Shown one piece after another: positions 8,527-17,031 of a stretch of DNA of 64,000 nucleotides. The DNA lies in assembly GCF_014696825.1 (NCBI RefSeq), contig NZ_JACJQU010000004.1, positions 248,001-312,000 on the forward strand, read 5' to 3'. Origin of the DNA: Anabaena sphaerica FACHB-251 (GTDB lineage: Bacteria > Cyanobacteriota > Cyanobacteriia > Cyanobacteriales > Nostocaceae). Every line of letters begins with the position of its first letter. Position 1 is the first letter of the stretch. The position numbers and the translations under genes were made by a program. Below the pieces are notes generated by a model that worked only from the letters and a program-made list of their open reading frames with translations, ran no database searches and was not told where the DNA came from.

Positions 8527-8621
8527 TTCAGGAATCAGGAATCAGGAGGCAGGAGTAAAACCCTGTTGTACTCAGAGTTTTACTATCAATAGATGTCCTA
8601 ACCACCCTGTCCACTGCTATA
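8527..8621. mobile_element. MITE-like element B3, decayed copy
   Basis: It shares with 51164-51254 the order: AGGAGT-type repeats, GTAAAACCC, a TACTATCAAT-like middle, and CCTAACCACCCTGTCCA followed by GCTATA. It is more diverged than the two copies near 51-52 kb. A GTTCCCT heptamer run precedes it at about 8484-8513. Confidence 0.6.
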
Positions 8622-8633
8622 TTTAACTAATGA

Positions 8634-9728
8634 CTAATTAAAGAAAACTGATCCGTTTGGTTCAATTCTCATTGCACTTCTATCCTGGTTGACATTAGTG
8701 GTTTCTTTTAATGTCACCTCTAAACTTCCTCCTTCTTCACCAGGTTTCGGTGTCACCATCAAAAGTCCAGCGTCTTGGCGTTGAAATGTTATCGTTACGG
8801 GTGCGCTTAAACCTTGTAGAGTTATATCTGATTTACCTTGTAATGTGCGTGGGGCTGTATCGCCAATTACTTGATAAGTGATAATTGCCCCTGTCTCATT
8901 CATCAACCTGATATTTGCTTTGCCATTTGCGAGAGCAATTCTTGTAGTGCCATCTTGTCCTTGTTGTGGTGATTGTACGCTACTGGATGGGGTGCTACTT
9001 GGGAGTGTTTGTGTAGAATTTTCTCCCATGGTGCTGCGATTTTGTCCTTGTTGTGGTGATTGTACGCTACTGGATGGGGTGCTACTTGGGAGTGTTTGTG
9101 TAGAGTTTTCTCCCATGGTGCTGCGATTTTGTCCTTGTTGTGGTGATTGTACGCTACTGGATGGGGTGCTACTTGGGAGTGTTTGTGTAGAATCTTCTCC
9201 CATGGTACTGCGATTTTGTCCTTGTTGTGGTGATTGTACGCTACTGGATGGGGTGCTACTTGGGAGTGTTTGTGTAGAATCTTCTCCCATGGTACTGCGA
9301 TTTTGTCCTTGTTGTGGTGATTGTACGCTACTGGATGGGGTGCTACTTGGGAGTGTTTGTGTAGAATCTCCTGTCTGAAGCCTCCGTTCGGCACGATTAT
9401 AAGGCGGTTCATTCAGAATAGTAGGATTGGGATTAAGTGCTGAGGATGCTTCAGCATCAACACCTGAACTGCTTAGAGATGACGATGGACTGATAGGGAG
9501 TGGGATGATTCCTACTTCCATAAGTTTAAGAGTTAAAGCATTGGGAGGACATCCAGCAGGAGCTAATATCCGATTGTTATGTGGTTCTTCGTAGAAAATA
9601 CTGGGACAAGGGTTAATTTTAGAAGTCGTTGCTTGTGCCATTACAACTTGGGGAATGGCTGGTAAACTAATCAGTAAACCGCTACAAACAGTCCCAATAA
9701 ATTGAACAGATTTTTGAAGATTCATCAT
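8634..9728 (-). CDS. Secreted protein with five 29-residue repeats
   Basis: The chosen start is the ATG at 9728 (MMNLQKSV), with AGGAG 7 bases upstream; this gives 364 residues. A signal peptide (core GTVCSGLLISLPAIP, cleavage near VMAQA) is followed by an unremarkable domain. Then comes a Ser/Thr/Pro/Gln linker of five 29-residue units of the type STQTLPSSTPSSSVQSPQQG. The C-terminal 95 residues (RIALANGKANIRLMNETGAI, then YQVIGDTAPRTLQGKSDITL) look like a beta-rich domain. It is exported; the function is unknown. The linker probably spaces the two domains. Confidence 0.65.
   Translation of the reverse strand: MMNLQKSVQFIGTVCSGLLISLPAIPQVVMAQATTSKINPCPSIFYEEPHNNRILAPAGCPPNALTLKLMEVGIIPLPISPSSSLSSSGVDAEASSALNPNPTILNEPPYNRAERRLQTGDSTQTLPSSTPSSSVQSPQQGQNRSTMGEDSTQTLPSSTPSSSVQSPQQGQNRSTMGEDSTQTLPSSTPSSSVQSPQQGQNRSTMGENSTQTLPSSTPSSSVQSPQQGQNRSTMGENSTQTLPSSTPSSSVQSPQQGQDGTTRIALANGKANIRLMNETGAIITYQVIGDTAPRTLQGKSDITLQGLSAPVTITFQRQDAGLLMVTPKPGEEGGSLEVTLKETTNVNQDRSAMRIEPNGSVFFN
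8955..9371. repeat. Five 87-bp tandem repeats inside the secreted protein gene
   Basis: Units begin at 8955, 9042, 9129, 9216 and 9303, each exactly 87 bases later, the last slightly shortened. They differ at only a few bases (for example AATTTT/GTTTTC/AATCTT variants). The unit length is a multiple of three, so copy number can change without breaking the frame. Confidence 0.95.
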
Positions 9729-9821
9729 TTTTGCTCCTGTGAAAATATTAAGAATAGGTAACAAGTTAAAAGTCAAAAGTCAAAACTAAATAACTTCTGT
9801 TACCTGTTACCTGTCACCTGA

Positions 9822-10691
9822 TTATGCTTCTTCCCAAAGTTGGCGAATTTTATTAGGCAACCAGGTAGAAATTTCTTGAATTCGTGCTGGTGATAATTCC
9901 TCTTTTGTGGCAGAAAATACAGCCTTAACTACTTGTTCTGCATTTGCATTGGGCGGCATTCCGCCTTCATTAGCAACTCGAAATAAAAAGCGATCACTAT
10001 CAATTCCTCTAAAAATCCCTGTCGGTTGCAAAGGTTGACGGACTCGACTTAAAAATGCAACAATTGGGTTGGTATCGTGCCACAAATCTGCAATTTCTAG
10101 TTGCAGGGATTTATCTTTAGTTATCTCTGCTGCTTCATGCAATTCCGCCTCAACTCTGTCAGCAGCGGCTGTTGTCATTAAATCCCGCATCACCCGAAAG
10201 ACTACTTCCGTTAAATCCCTCGCATCAAAAACGTCTGTCAACCCACTTTTAGCCATAACCCTTTCTAGAAAAGGTAAATCTTTGTCAGCAATAGTTACTG
10301 ATTGTTTTTCCGGGGCTACTGTTGGGGGATTAACTTCTAACTTCTCTAATAGCTGCTGTCCTTTCTGCGTCATTTCCGCTTTTTTGAAAGTAATCAAATG
10401 CGGTAAAGGTCCATCCGGTGCGCCAAGAGTATTAGCAATCCGCAAATCGAATTCCTGGGGATGAATTAAATCAGGAACATCTTCTTGAGTAGCGTAAGTA
10501 TTGCCTGTAAACTCAGCATTGATATAATGATTTTGATTCAAGTAATCTAAATGTCCCAAAAATTCAGATACTGTAATTCTATGACCAGGAAAGTCAGATT
10601 CATTAAAGTGAACTTCGTGCATTCCCTGTCCGGTTTCGTTAATTTTCTTGAGTAAAGTGTAAGTAACATCTTGTCTGATTGTAATCGGCAT
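9822..10691 (-). CDS. DUF2267 domain protein
   Basis: The start is the ATG at 10691 (MPITIRQD), preceded by GGAGG at good spacing; the longer reading frame adds 18 residues with no support. The 289-residue protein has an N-terminal winged-helix-like region (about 1-100, TYTLLKKINETGQGMHEVHF, then HRITVSEFLGHLDYLNQNHY). The C-terminal half (about 130-289) contains a pattern typical of DUF2267 (DARDLTEVVFRVMRDLMTTA, then the later repeat NAEQVVKAVFSATKEELSP). It is cytosolic with no known function. The N-terminal region may bind nucleic acid or protein; this is inferred only. Confidence 0.6.
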   Translation of the reverse strand: MPITIRQDVTYTLLKKINETGQGMHEVHFNESDFPGHRITVSEFLGHLDYLNQNHYINAEFTGNTYATQEDVPDLIHPQEFDLRIANTLGAPDGPLPHLITFKKAEMTQKGQQLLEKLEVNPPTVAPEKQSVTIADKDLPFLERVMAKSGLTDVFDARDLTEVVFRVMRDLMTTAAADRVEAELHEAAEITKDKSLQLEIADLWHDTNPIVAFLSRVRQPLQPTGIFRGIDSDRFLFRVANEGGMPPNANAEQVVKAVFSATKEELSPARIQEISTWLPNKIRQLWEEA

Positions 10692-11018
10692 CTCATCCTC
10701 CAGAATCCTATGTATGAACGAGCAGAAATTCATAGCAACAGGCATTTAAACCCATAACTATATGAAATAAAATTTACTGAACCAATTAATTTTCTAGAAA
10801 AAATTGGAAATCATTAATGGAAAATAATTTAATTAAATTATTTATTGGCATAATTTTGATTACACACAGGTGAATTTGCCTGTGCTAATCAGATTTGCGG
10901 CATTTTGCTTATCACTACAAATCAATAATAAATAATGTAATTAGCGTTCTTCATCTATCACAAGAAACAAACGTTGCCTAAATTTCCAGGAATTTTGCAT
11001 AAATATTTAATCTACAAT
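10692..11018. other. 327-bp AT-rich spacer with one hairpin
   Basis: No gene is visible. At 10865-10884 CACAGG and CCTGTG form a 6-bp stem with an 8-base loop. It could be part of the end of the sensor-kinase transcript on the minus strand, but it lacks a T-run. The rest is AT-rich and must contain the promoter of the DUF2267 gene. Confidence 0.4.
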
Positions 11019-12386
11019 TTAATACTCAAGACTGATTGGTAAAATGACGATGAAGGTAGAACCTTTACCGACAACACTTTCAACTTGAATTTGGCCTTGA
11101 TGATGTTCAACAATAGCTTGAGCGATCGCTAATCCCAATCCTGAACCAGTGGTAGTTTCCCGACTCTGATGAGTACGCGCTGGATCTACACGATAAAATC
11201 TATCAAACAGTCGTGGTAAAGACTCTGAAGGAATACCAACTCCCGAATCAGTGATTTTAATTTGTAAAGAAGCAACACCATAACGAATTCCCGAAAGCCT
11301 TGCTAACTCCACCTGCACATTTCCCTGAGTTGGTGTATATTGCAAAGCATTGCCAATCAAATTCGTAGATAACCGTACCAGTTCATCCCAGTTACCCATC
11401 AAAGTAAACCAATTTTCCTGTAACTCTGGGTCAATTTCCCCCGGCGGATCAACTATACTCAGAGTTAGAGTAATTTGCTTTTCTGTAGCTAAAAGTTGTT
11501 GTTCTTCCAAAACTTCCATCAACAAAGCATCTACAGGACAAGGTGAAAATACAACCTTGCTAATACCACTATCCTGTCGTGCGAGAAACAATAAATCATT
11601 CACCAACCTACCCAAACGCTGGGTGAGTCGTTCCACTAATTTTAATTGTTGGCGATAATGAGAAATACTATTAGTTTCCAAGTCTAAATCAGCCAGCGCC
11701 ACTTGCACATTAGTTTGAATCAAAGCAATCGGACTTCTTAACTCATGGGAAGCATCAGCTGTAAATTGCTTGAGACGTTGATAAGACTCCCCCACCGGTT
11801 CCATAGCTTTACCTGACAGAAACCAACCACTCGCAGCTACCGACAGCACCATTAACCATGTACCCAAAGCCAAATCAAAAATCAACTGACGACTGGGTTT
11901 AGTGACTTCAAACCAAGGATGACTGACGCGCAGATAGCCTAAAACCTGTCTTCCCATTTCAACCCGATGGGTAACTTGTCGCAATAGCAGTTCTGAGTCT
12001 CCCCATCCCCCCATCCCCACGACACGCACAGTTTCACCAATGCGATTACCATGAATAGGAATATCTAAAGGTTCGGAAAAAGTTGACCACCGTAATTCAC
12101 CAGTAGGGCTGAACCATTCTAGGTCAATGTGGTCATCTTCGGCTGCATCAGCATTATTGCGAAAACTAGCTTCTACATTGACGCGGAGTTTATTAGGTTG
12201 AAAATTAACGGGTTCAATGACTAATGAACGCTCTACAACTTCCACCACATGATTTAAAGTATCATCCACCCGTTCTACAAGTGTACTACGAACATATAAA
12301 TACACACCAGTGGCAAATAAGAGTAGTAAGATAGCAGTAACAGCAGTGTACCAAAGGGCAAGACGGCGACGAGTGGCTTGAAACAT
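11019..12386 (-). CDS. Two-component sensor histidine kinase
   Basis: The 455-residue protein has two membrane helices (about 13-32 and 170-190) bracketing a periplasmic sensor region. HisKA follows with the H-box DASHELRSPIALIQ and phospho-acceptor His214. The ATPase domain has the N-box NLIGNALQYTP, the G1 box DSGVGIP, the F-box DRFYRVDPAR and the G2 box GSGLGLAIAQAI. All catalytic motifs are intact. No cognate regulator is adjacent on this strand. It is divergent from ppk1 across 209 bases; a link with phosphate sensing would be guesswork. The ligand is unknown. Confidence 0.85.
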   Translation of the reverse strand: MFQATRRRLALWYTAVTAILLLLFATGVYLYVRSTLVERVDDTLNHVVEVVERSLVIEPVNFQPNKLRVNVEASFRNNADAAEDDHIDLEWFSPTGELRWSTFSEPLDIPIHGNRIGETVRVVGMGGWGDSELLLRQVTHRVEMGRQVLGYLRVSHPWFEVTKPSRQLIFDLALGTWLMVLSVAASGWFLSGKAMEPVGESYQRLKQFTADASHELRSPIALIQTNVQVALADLDLETNSISHYRQQLKLVERLTQRLGRLVNDLLFLARQDSGISKVVFSPCPVDALLMEVLEEQQLLATEKQITLTLSIVDPPGEIDPELQENWFTLMGNWDELVRLSTNLIGNALQYTPTQGNVQVELARLSGIRYGVASLQIKITDSGVGIPSESLPRLFDRFYRVDPARTHQSRETTTGSGLGLAIAQAIVEHHQGQIQVESVVGKGSTFIVILPISLEY

Positions 12387-12595
12387 TATTTCCGCATTGT
12401 TAAATATCTCTTAACCAAAACTTACTATATTAATTAAATTAATTTAATTAAGTTACAGCACATTGCAGGTAAATGAAGTACAAAATTTCCATCAAAAATT
12501 AAGTATCAAAGGGGTTTTACTCCTGACTCCTGAATTAATTCTGCTGTAAGTCTTCTCCAGTTTGCTGCGCGACATCTACTAGCCTTTAAGTAATC

Positions 12596-14761
12596 ATGCC
12601 AAAAACCAAAAAGAGCAACCCTACCATTAATCTCAGTGATCCACAATACTATATCAACCGCGAGTTAAGCTGGTTAGAGTTTAATAGTAGAGTGTTGCAT
12701 GAGGCTTGTGATGAGCGCACCCCACTACTGGAACGCCTCAAATTTTTGGCTATTTTCAGTTCTAACTTAGATGAGTTCTTCATGGTGCGGGTTGCAGCTT
12801 TAAAGCAACAGGTAGAAGCTAAAGTCAACCTCTTAACTCCTGATGGTCGCACACCGCAACAACAGCTAGATGATATTCGGTTGCACCTAAATCCTTTGGT
12901 AACAAAACACAACCAACAGTTTGAGCAGGTTCTACAACCGCTGTTAGCAAATCACGGTATTCATATCATTAAATACATAGAAATGAATGCGAAACAGCGG
13001 AGTTATCTAGATAACTACTTTAAAGAACAAATCTTTCCGGTACTGACTCCTTTAGCTGTTGACCCCAGTCATCCTTTTCCCTACATCTCTAATCTCAGCT
13101 TGAATCTGGCTGTTGTGGTGAAAAACCCAGATACGGAAGAAGAATTTTTTGCCAGAGTCAAAGTTCCCAGTGTTTTACCCCGATTTATACCTTTACCATC
13201 AGAGTTAGGAATTCAAAACAACGGAAAACCGATTAACTGGATAGGAGTGCCTTTGGAACAGGCGATCGCTCACAATCTAGAATATCTGTTTCCAGGGATG
13301 AATATTCAGGAATATCACCCCTTCCGCATTACTCGCGATGCTGACTTAGAACTAGAGGAAGACGAAGCCGATGACTTGTTATTAGCCATTGAACAAGAAC
13401 TGCGTAAACGGCGCATGGGTGGAACTCCAGTCCGGCTAGAAATTCGCTCCCAAACACCAGAAATTTTGCGATCGCGGTTATTGCAAGATTTGGAATTAAC
13501 CGAAAACGACGTTTATCAAGTAGATGGTTTATTGGGACTGCGAGACTTGATGTATTTTATGGCTTTACCATTGCCAGAACTCAAAGAACCACCACGTCAG
13601 TCTGTAGTCCCTTCCCGCTTACAACGCCTTAAAGAACCCTGTATAGATCCAGATGTCTTGGAAGTAGAAGAAGGAAAGGACTTTTTCTCTGTAATTCGTG
13701 AAAAAGATCTGCTGGTACATCATCCCTATCAATCATTCTCCGGCACAGTAGAACGTTTTATTACCCACGCTGCTTGGGACCCGAATGTACTAGCTATCAA
13801 AATGACTCTTTACCGGACTTCTGGTGATTCACCCATTGTTAATGCTTTAATTGCCGCAGCAGAAAATGGTAAACAAGTTTCTGTGTTAGTGGAATTAAAG
13901 GCACGGTTTGATGAGGAAAATAATATTTACTGGGCTAGACGTTTAGAAAGAGTTGGGGTTCATGTTGTTTATGGTTTAGTCGGTCTGAAAACCCATAGCA
14001 AAATTGTCATGGTGGTACGGCGAGAAAAAGATCGGATGCGCCGTTATGTGCATATTGGAACTGGAAATTATAACCCGAAAACAGCACGACTATATACAGA
14101 TTTAGGATTGTTGAGTTGTCGGGAAGAATTGGGTGCAGATTTAACAGATGTGTTTAACTTCTTGACGGGATATTCTCGCCAAAAAACTTATCGAGAAATA
14201 TTAGTTGCACCTGTGAATATGCGCGATCGCTTTCTCGAACTTATTAAGCGAGAAATTGAAAATGCCCAAAATGGATTTTCTGGGCGCATTGTTGCCAAGA
14301 TGAATGCCCTTGTCGATCCGGAAATTATCGCCACTTTATATGCCGCTTCCCGCGCTGGTGTGCAGATTGATCTAATTATCCGGGGTATATGCTGCTTACG
14401 TCCTGGACTCAAAGACATCAGTGAAAATATTCGCATCATCAGCATTATTGGCCGATTTTTAGAACACTCTCGCATTTTTTACTTCTACAACAATAGCCAA
14501 GAAGAAATATATATTGGCAGTGCTGACTGGATGCGTCGTAATTTAGATCGCCGAGTCGAAGTTATCACTCCCATTAAAGACCAAGATATTGCTAAAGATT
14601 TGCAAGAAATTCTGGGAATTATGTTGGCAGATAACCGTCAAGCTTGGGATTTACAACCTGATGGTAGTTATATTCAAAGACGACCCTGCGATGATTGTTC
14701 AGAAGCTAATTCCCAAAAAATTCTCATGTCTATGGCATTGCGTTCCACAAGCATGACCTAA
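12596..14761 (+). CDS. ppk1: Polyphosphate kinase 1
   Basis: The 721-residue enzyme reversibly makes polyphosphate from ATP. The N-terminal domain opens with YINRELSWLEFNSRVLHEA, standard for PPK1. Both catalytic phospholipase-D-like domains are present: HIGTGNYNPKTARLYTD contains the autophosphorylated histidine, and HSRIFYFYN contains the second one. IKMTLYRTSGDSPIV is also conserved. Length is normal (about 690-740). It is a single-gene unit followed by a G·T-containing hairpin of the GATCCCC family at 14785-14815. Heptamer remnants and TACAGCAG-element debris lie upstream at 12512-12549. Confidence 0.95.
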   Translation: MPKTKKSNPTINLSDPQYYINRELSWLEFNSRVLHEACDERTPLLERLKFLAIFSSNLDEFFMVRVAALKQQVEAKVNLLTPDGRTPQQQLDDIRLHLNPLVTKHNQQFEQVLQPLLANHGIHIIKYIEMNAKQRSYLDNYFKEQIFPVLTPLAVDPSHPFPYISNLSLNLAVVVKNPDTEEEFFARVKVPSVLPRFIPLPSELGIQNNGKPINWIGVPLEQAIAHNLEYLFPGMNIQEYHPFRITRDADLELEEDEADDLLLAIEQELRKRRMGGTPVRLEIRSQTPEILRSRLLQDLELTENDVYQVDGLLGLRDLMYFMALPLPELKEPPRQSVVPSRLQRLKEPCIDPDVLEVEEGKDFFSVIREKDLLVHHPYQSFSGTVERFITHAAWDPNVLAIKMTLYRTSGDSPIVNALIAAAENGKQVSVLVELKARFDEENNIYWARRLERVGVHVVYGLVGLKTHSKIVMVVRREKDRMRRYVHIGTGNYNPKTARLYTDLGLLSCREELGADLTDVFNFLTGYSRQKTYREILVAPVNMRDRFLELIKREIENAQNGFSGRIVAKMNALVDPEIIATLYAASRAGVQIDLIIRGICCLRPGLKDISENIRIISIIGRFLEHSRIFYFYNNSQEEIYIGSADWMRRNLDRRVEVITPIKDQDIAKDLQEILGIMLADNRQAWDLQPDGSYIQRRPCDDCSEANSQKILMSMALRSTSMT

Positions 14762-14784
14762 AATCTCATTACTTTCATCATTAA

Positions 14785-14815
14785 GATCCCCAGCTTCTTG
14801 TAAAAGTTGGGGATC
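14785..14815. terminator. GATCCCC-family hairpin after ppk1
   Basis: GATCCCCAGCTT pairs with AAGTTGGGGATC (one G-T pair), with a 7-base loop. It is a diverged member of the dispersed hairpin repeat also found at 30061, 37942, 60412 and 60499. It lies 24 bases past the ppk1 stop. Confidence 0.65.
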
Positions 14816-14910
14816 GTCACTGTTCACACAAGATTTAGCATTGTAATACCTTAAAATGTGCATCAAATTGGTTTTCTTTATAAAATTTTATTTTTTCGGG
14901 AACTTTTACT

Positions 14911-14943
14911 CATTACTTCATCATTACTTCATCATTACTTCAT
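14911..14943. repeat. 11-bp tandem repeat, three copies
   Basis: Three exact copies of CATTACTTCAT lie head to tail upstream of the response-regulator gene. Whether they bind a regulator is unknown. Confidence 0.85.
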
Positions 14944-15029
14944 CAGAAAACACCACCTATTCAACCGTAGGATAGAGTTAAGAACGGCACTTATTCCCAT
15001 ACACTATAGAAAGATTTATATGTAATGTT

Positions 15030-15458
15030 GTGTTTCCAGAAATGTTGATGTTGTCCTGTGAGCCTTCTTCCTTGAGCGTTCTATTGGTCGATGATCACGA
15101 CCTAACTCGTTTAAGCCTACAATTAGCTTTTTCTTGCCAAGAAAATATGCATGTGGTAGGTTTAGCCCGTAATGGTCAAGAAGCTATAGAAATGGTCAAA
15201 TGTTTCCAACCTGATGTAGTAGTTCTGGATTTACATATGCCAGTTATGGATGGTTGGCGAGCTTCCGGTTATATTAAGTCCATATCTCCAAATACTCAAA
15301 TCCTGGCTTATTCTTCAGTAGAAGATGCACATTTACAGCAGACAAAGGCAATGTCTAGTTTTGATGAAGTTTGCACAAAAGATGCACCTACAAATGAACT
15401 CATTGCTTTAGTTAGACAGCTAGGCCAGCGTGCTGCTGAAAATTCTGTTATAGGCTGA
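15030..15458 (+). CDS. Receiver-only response regulator
   Basis: This is a single REC domain of 142 residues with no output domain. The acidic pair is Asp21-Asp22, the phospho-acceptor Asp67 (VVVLDLHMPVMDGW) and the conserved Lys117 in TKDAP. The first possible start is a GTG; the ATGs at 15042 and 15048 are equally acceptable because the extra residues precede the domain. Single-domain regulators work as phosphate shuttles or by binding partner proteins. No kinase is adjacent in the same orientation. The partner is unknown. Confidence 0.85.
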   Translation: MFPEMLMLSCEPSSLSVLLVDDHDLTRLSLQLAFSCQENMHVVGLARNGQEAIEMVKCFQPDVVVLDLHMPVMDGWRASGYIKSISPNTQILAYSSVEDAHLQQTKAMSSFDEVCTKDAPTNELIALVRQLGQRAAENSVIG

Positions 15459-15508
15459 ATTATAATCAGCGCCTGTTTATATCATGTCTGATAAAAAATT
15501 GCGGATCA

Positions 15509-15540
15509 ATGAAGAGACGTTGCATACAGCGTCTCTTCAT
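15509..15540. terminator. Hairpin, GAGACG family
   Basis: ATGAAGAGACG and CGTCTCTTCAT form a perfect 11-bp stem with a 10-base loop, about 50 bases after the response-regulator stop. Its core GAGACGTTG is shared with hairpins at 21804 and 33016. It may act as a terminator although no long T-run follows. Confidence 0.55.
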
Positions 15541-15599
15541 CATGCTTGATTAGCCAAATATAATATAACCGTAATTTAACGGTTGCCGATGTATGTTAT

Positions 15600-15697
15600 T
15601 ACAGCAGATTGCAGATCAATGATGTACAGAATCTAAATTGAAACCTATACACAAAGCCCGTTTTACTCCTGACTCCTGACTCCTGACTCCTGCTGTA
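15600..15697. mobile_element. MITE-like element A2, inverted copy of A1
   Basis: The ends are TACAGCAG and CTGCTGTA. Read on the minus strand it matches 5120-5269 nearly base for base except for the 47-base nested insert, which is missing here (2 bases instead). It carries three AGGAGTC units at one end. It is non-coding. Confidence 0.7.
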
Positions 15698-15715
15698 TGT
15701 TAGCTTCATTTCGGC

Positions 15716-15898
15716 TTAATTAGCTTCTGGCTCTGGAATAGTGCGTCTAAATTCATCAATTAAATCATCTAATTCTTCCAAGGCTTGATTTACGTCAACT
15801 CTCAAAGTGCCTAAATTGGGTTGCTCCAACAGACTTAGCAGGTATTCACGTTTACTTTGGACTGAGGCAATTCTTTGTTTGATTGTTTGCAAATCCAT
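15716..15898 (-). CDS. Small conserved-looking helical protein
   Basis: This 60-residue protein (MDLQTIKQRIASVQSKREYL, then an amphipathic Leu/Glu-rich stretch) is predicted to be all helical, probably a short coiled coil. It has no signal peptide or cysteine. Codon use looks like normal coding sequence and the frame is clean with an ATG start. I do not recognise a named family. It stands between an MITE-like element and the DUF2854 gene, which is divergent from it. Confidence 0.5.
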   Translation of the reverse strand: MDLQTIKQRIASVQSKREYLLSLLEQPNLGTLRVDVNQALEELDDLIDEFRRTIPEPEAN

Positions 15899-16092
15899 TA
15901 TTTTATTCCCATCTTTGATTATTCTTAATTAAACTTAACGCAAAATGGTCTGAATCCCATAAGTAAGGAGATAGATACCAGAATTCTTGGAAAAATCGGG
16001 GTTCTGGGTATTAGTAAGGCATAGATGATCCTATTGCCAATTAACCATGATAATAAAACTAAGATCTTAAGAAATTATACATACTTCAAATC

Positions 16093-16641
16093 ATGCTGGG
16101 CATCATTTCTTTGGGAACACTCGGTTTAACCTTGGGTAGCATATTAACCATAGTCGGCTTTGTGGCTTATGCTGCTGATAATGCGACTCTCAACCTGGTC
16201 GGCTTTTTTTATGGCTTTCCTCTCTTGTTGGGAGGTCTAGCACTCAAAGCCAATGAACTCAAGCCCATACCCTTTAGCCAAGCTACTACACCATCAGTAT
16301 TGGCGCTCAGAACACAGCAAGCAACTGTGACTCAAAATAAAATCCGCAAGGACATCACACGATTTTGCTACGGTCAAGAAGCTCATTTAGATCGGGCGCT
16401 GGCTTACTTGGGTCTGAGTCCCAGCGATGAAGAACGTCCAGTAGTGACTGGCTTAAGAGAAACAGAGGTTCAGGGCGCTTATGCCTTAATTTTAGAATTT
16501 GATTCGCCTCTCATTCCTCTGGATATTTGGCAAAAAAAGCTGGAGAAAATGACCAAATACTTTGCTCCTAATGTTGAGGTGAAAATCACCCAGCCCGCTG
16601 AAGATAGAATTGAACTGGAGTTAATTACTACTCAACAGTAG
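16093..16641 (+). CDS. DUF2854 family membrane protein
   Basis: The 182-residue protein has two close hydrophobic segments at about 1-27 and 33-50 (ISLGTLGLTLGSILTIVGFV, then FFYGFPLLLGGLAL). A soluble domain of about 120 residues follows with the conserved stretch RFCYGQEAHLDRALAYLGL. This matches the DUF2854 family of cyanobacteria and plastid-bearing plants. Probably a thylakoid or plasma membrane protein; function not established. It is convergent with the CRR7-like gene. Length is normal. Confidence 0.75.
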   Translation: MLGIISLGTLGLTLGSILTIVGFVAYAADNATLNLVGFFYGFPLLLGGLALKANELKPIPFSQATTPSVLALRTQQATVTQNKIRKDITRFCYGQEAHLDRALAYLGLSPSDEERPVVTGLRETEVQGAYALILEFDSPLIPLDIWQKKLEKMTKYFAPNVEVKITQPAEDRIELELITTQQ

Positions 16642-16707
16642 TTGCTGGTAATAGGTAATAGGTAATAAATTTTTTTTCCCAATTACCAATTACCAATCCC
16701 CAATTGC

Positions 16708-16968
16708 TTACTTTTCTAATCGCACTGCATACCACTGTAAATATTTTCCAGCACCAACATCTAACTCACAACTGGTATTAATTAAATATTGTGCTTGCTC
16801 TGTGACTGACTGAAATTTCTGCACATCAGGAGGCAAGTCATCAAATGTAAGTTGCTGCAAAGTATTTGCCAACTTTTCTAATAACTCTGATGTTGTCAGA
16901 AATCGTTCTGGTTGGTTTGTTTCTAGAACAACAAAGTTGTCTTGTTCATACATTAATGGATGTGGCAT
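16708..16968 (-). CDS. CRR7-like NDH-1 complex biogenesis factor
   Basis: The 86-residue protein reads MPHPLMYEQDNFVVLETNQP, then FLTTSELLEKLANTL and QYLINTSCELDVGAGKYLQW. This matches the small CRR7 (chlororespiratory reduction 7) family, required in chloroplasts for NAD(P)H dehydrogenase-like complex accumulation. It is soluble, with no signal peptide, and the family length fits. Its role in a cyanobacterium would be NDH-1 assembly or stability; this is by analogy. It lies upstream of sasA on the same map side but is read in the same direction with its own gap. Confidence 0.65.
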   Translation of the reverse strand: MPHPLMYEQDNFVVLETNQPERFLTTSELLEKLANTLQQLTFDDLPPDVQKFQSVTEQAQYLINTSCELDVGAGKYLQWYAVRLEK

Positions 16969-17031
16969 TTATTAATTTGCTAATTAAAGATTAGTTTAAT
17001 TTGTGAGAGGATTTAAAAGCTGATAGCTTAC

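Noticed and set aside
8878-9412. Long open frames on both strands across the 87-bp repeats, one Cys-rich (plus strand)
   Set aside because: They exist because an 87-base unit without stops in several frames is repeated; the frame with signal peptide and ribosome binding site on the minus strand explains the region.
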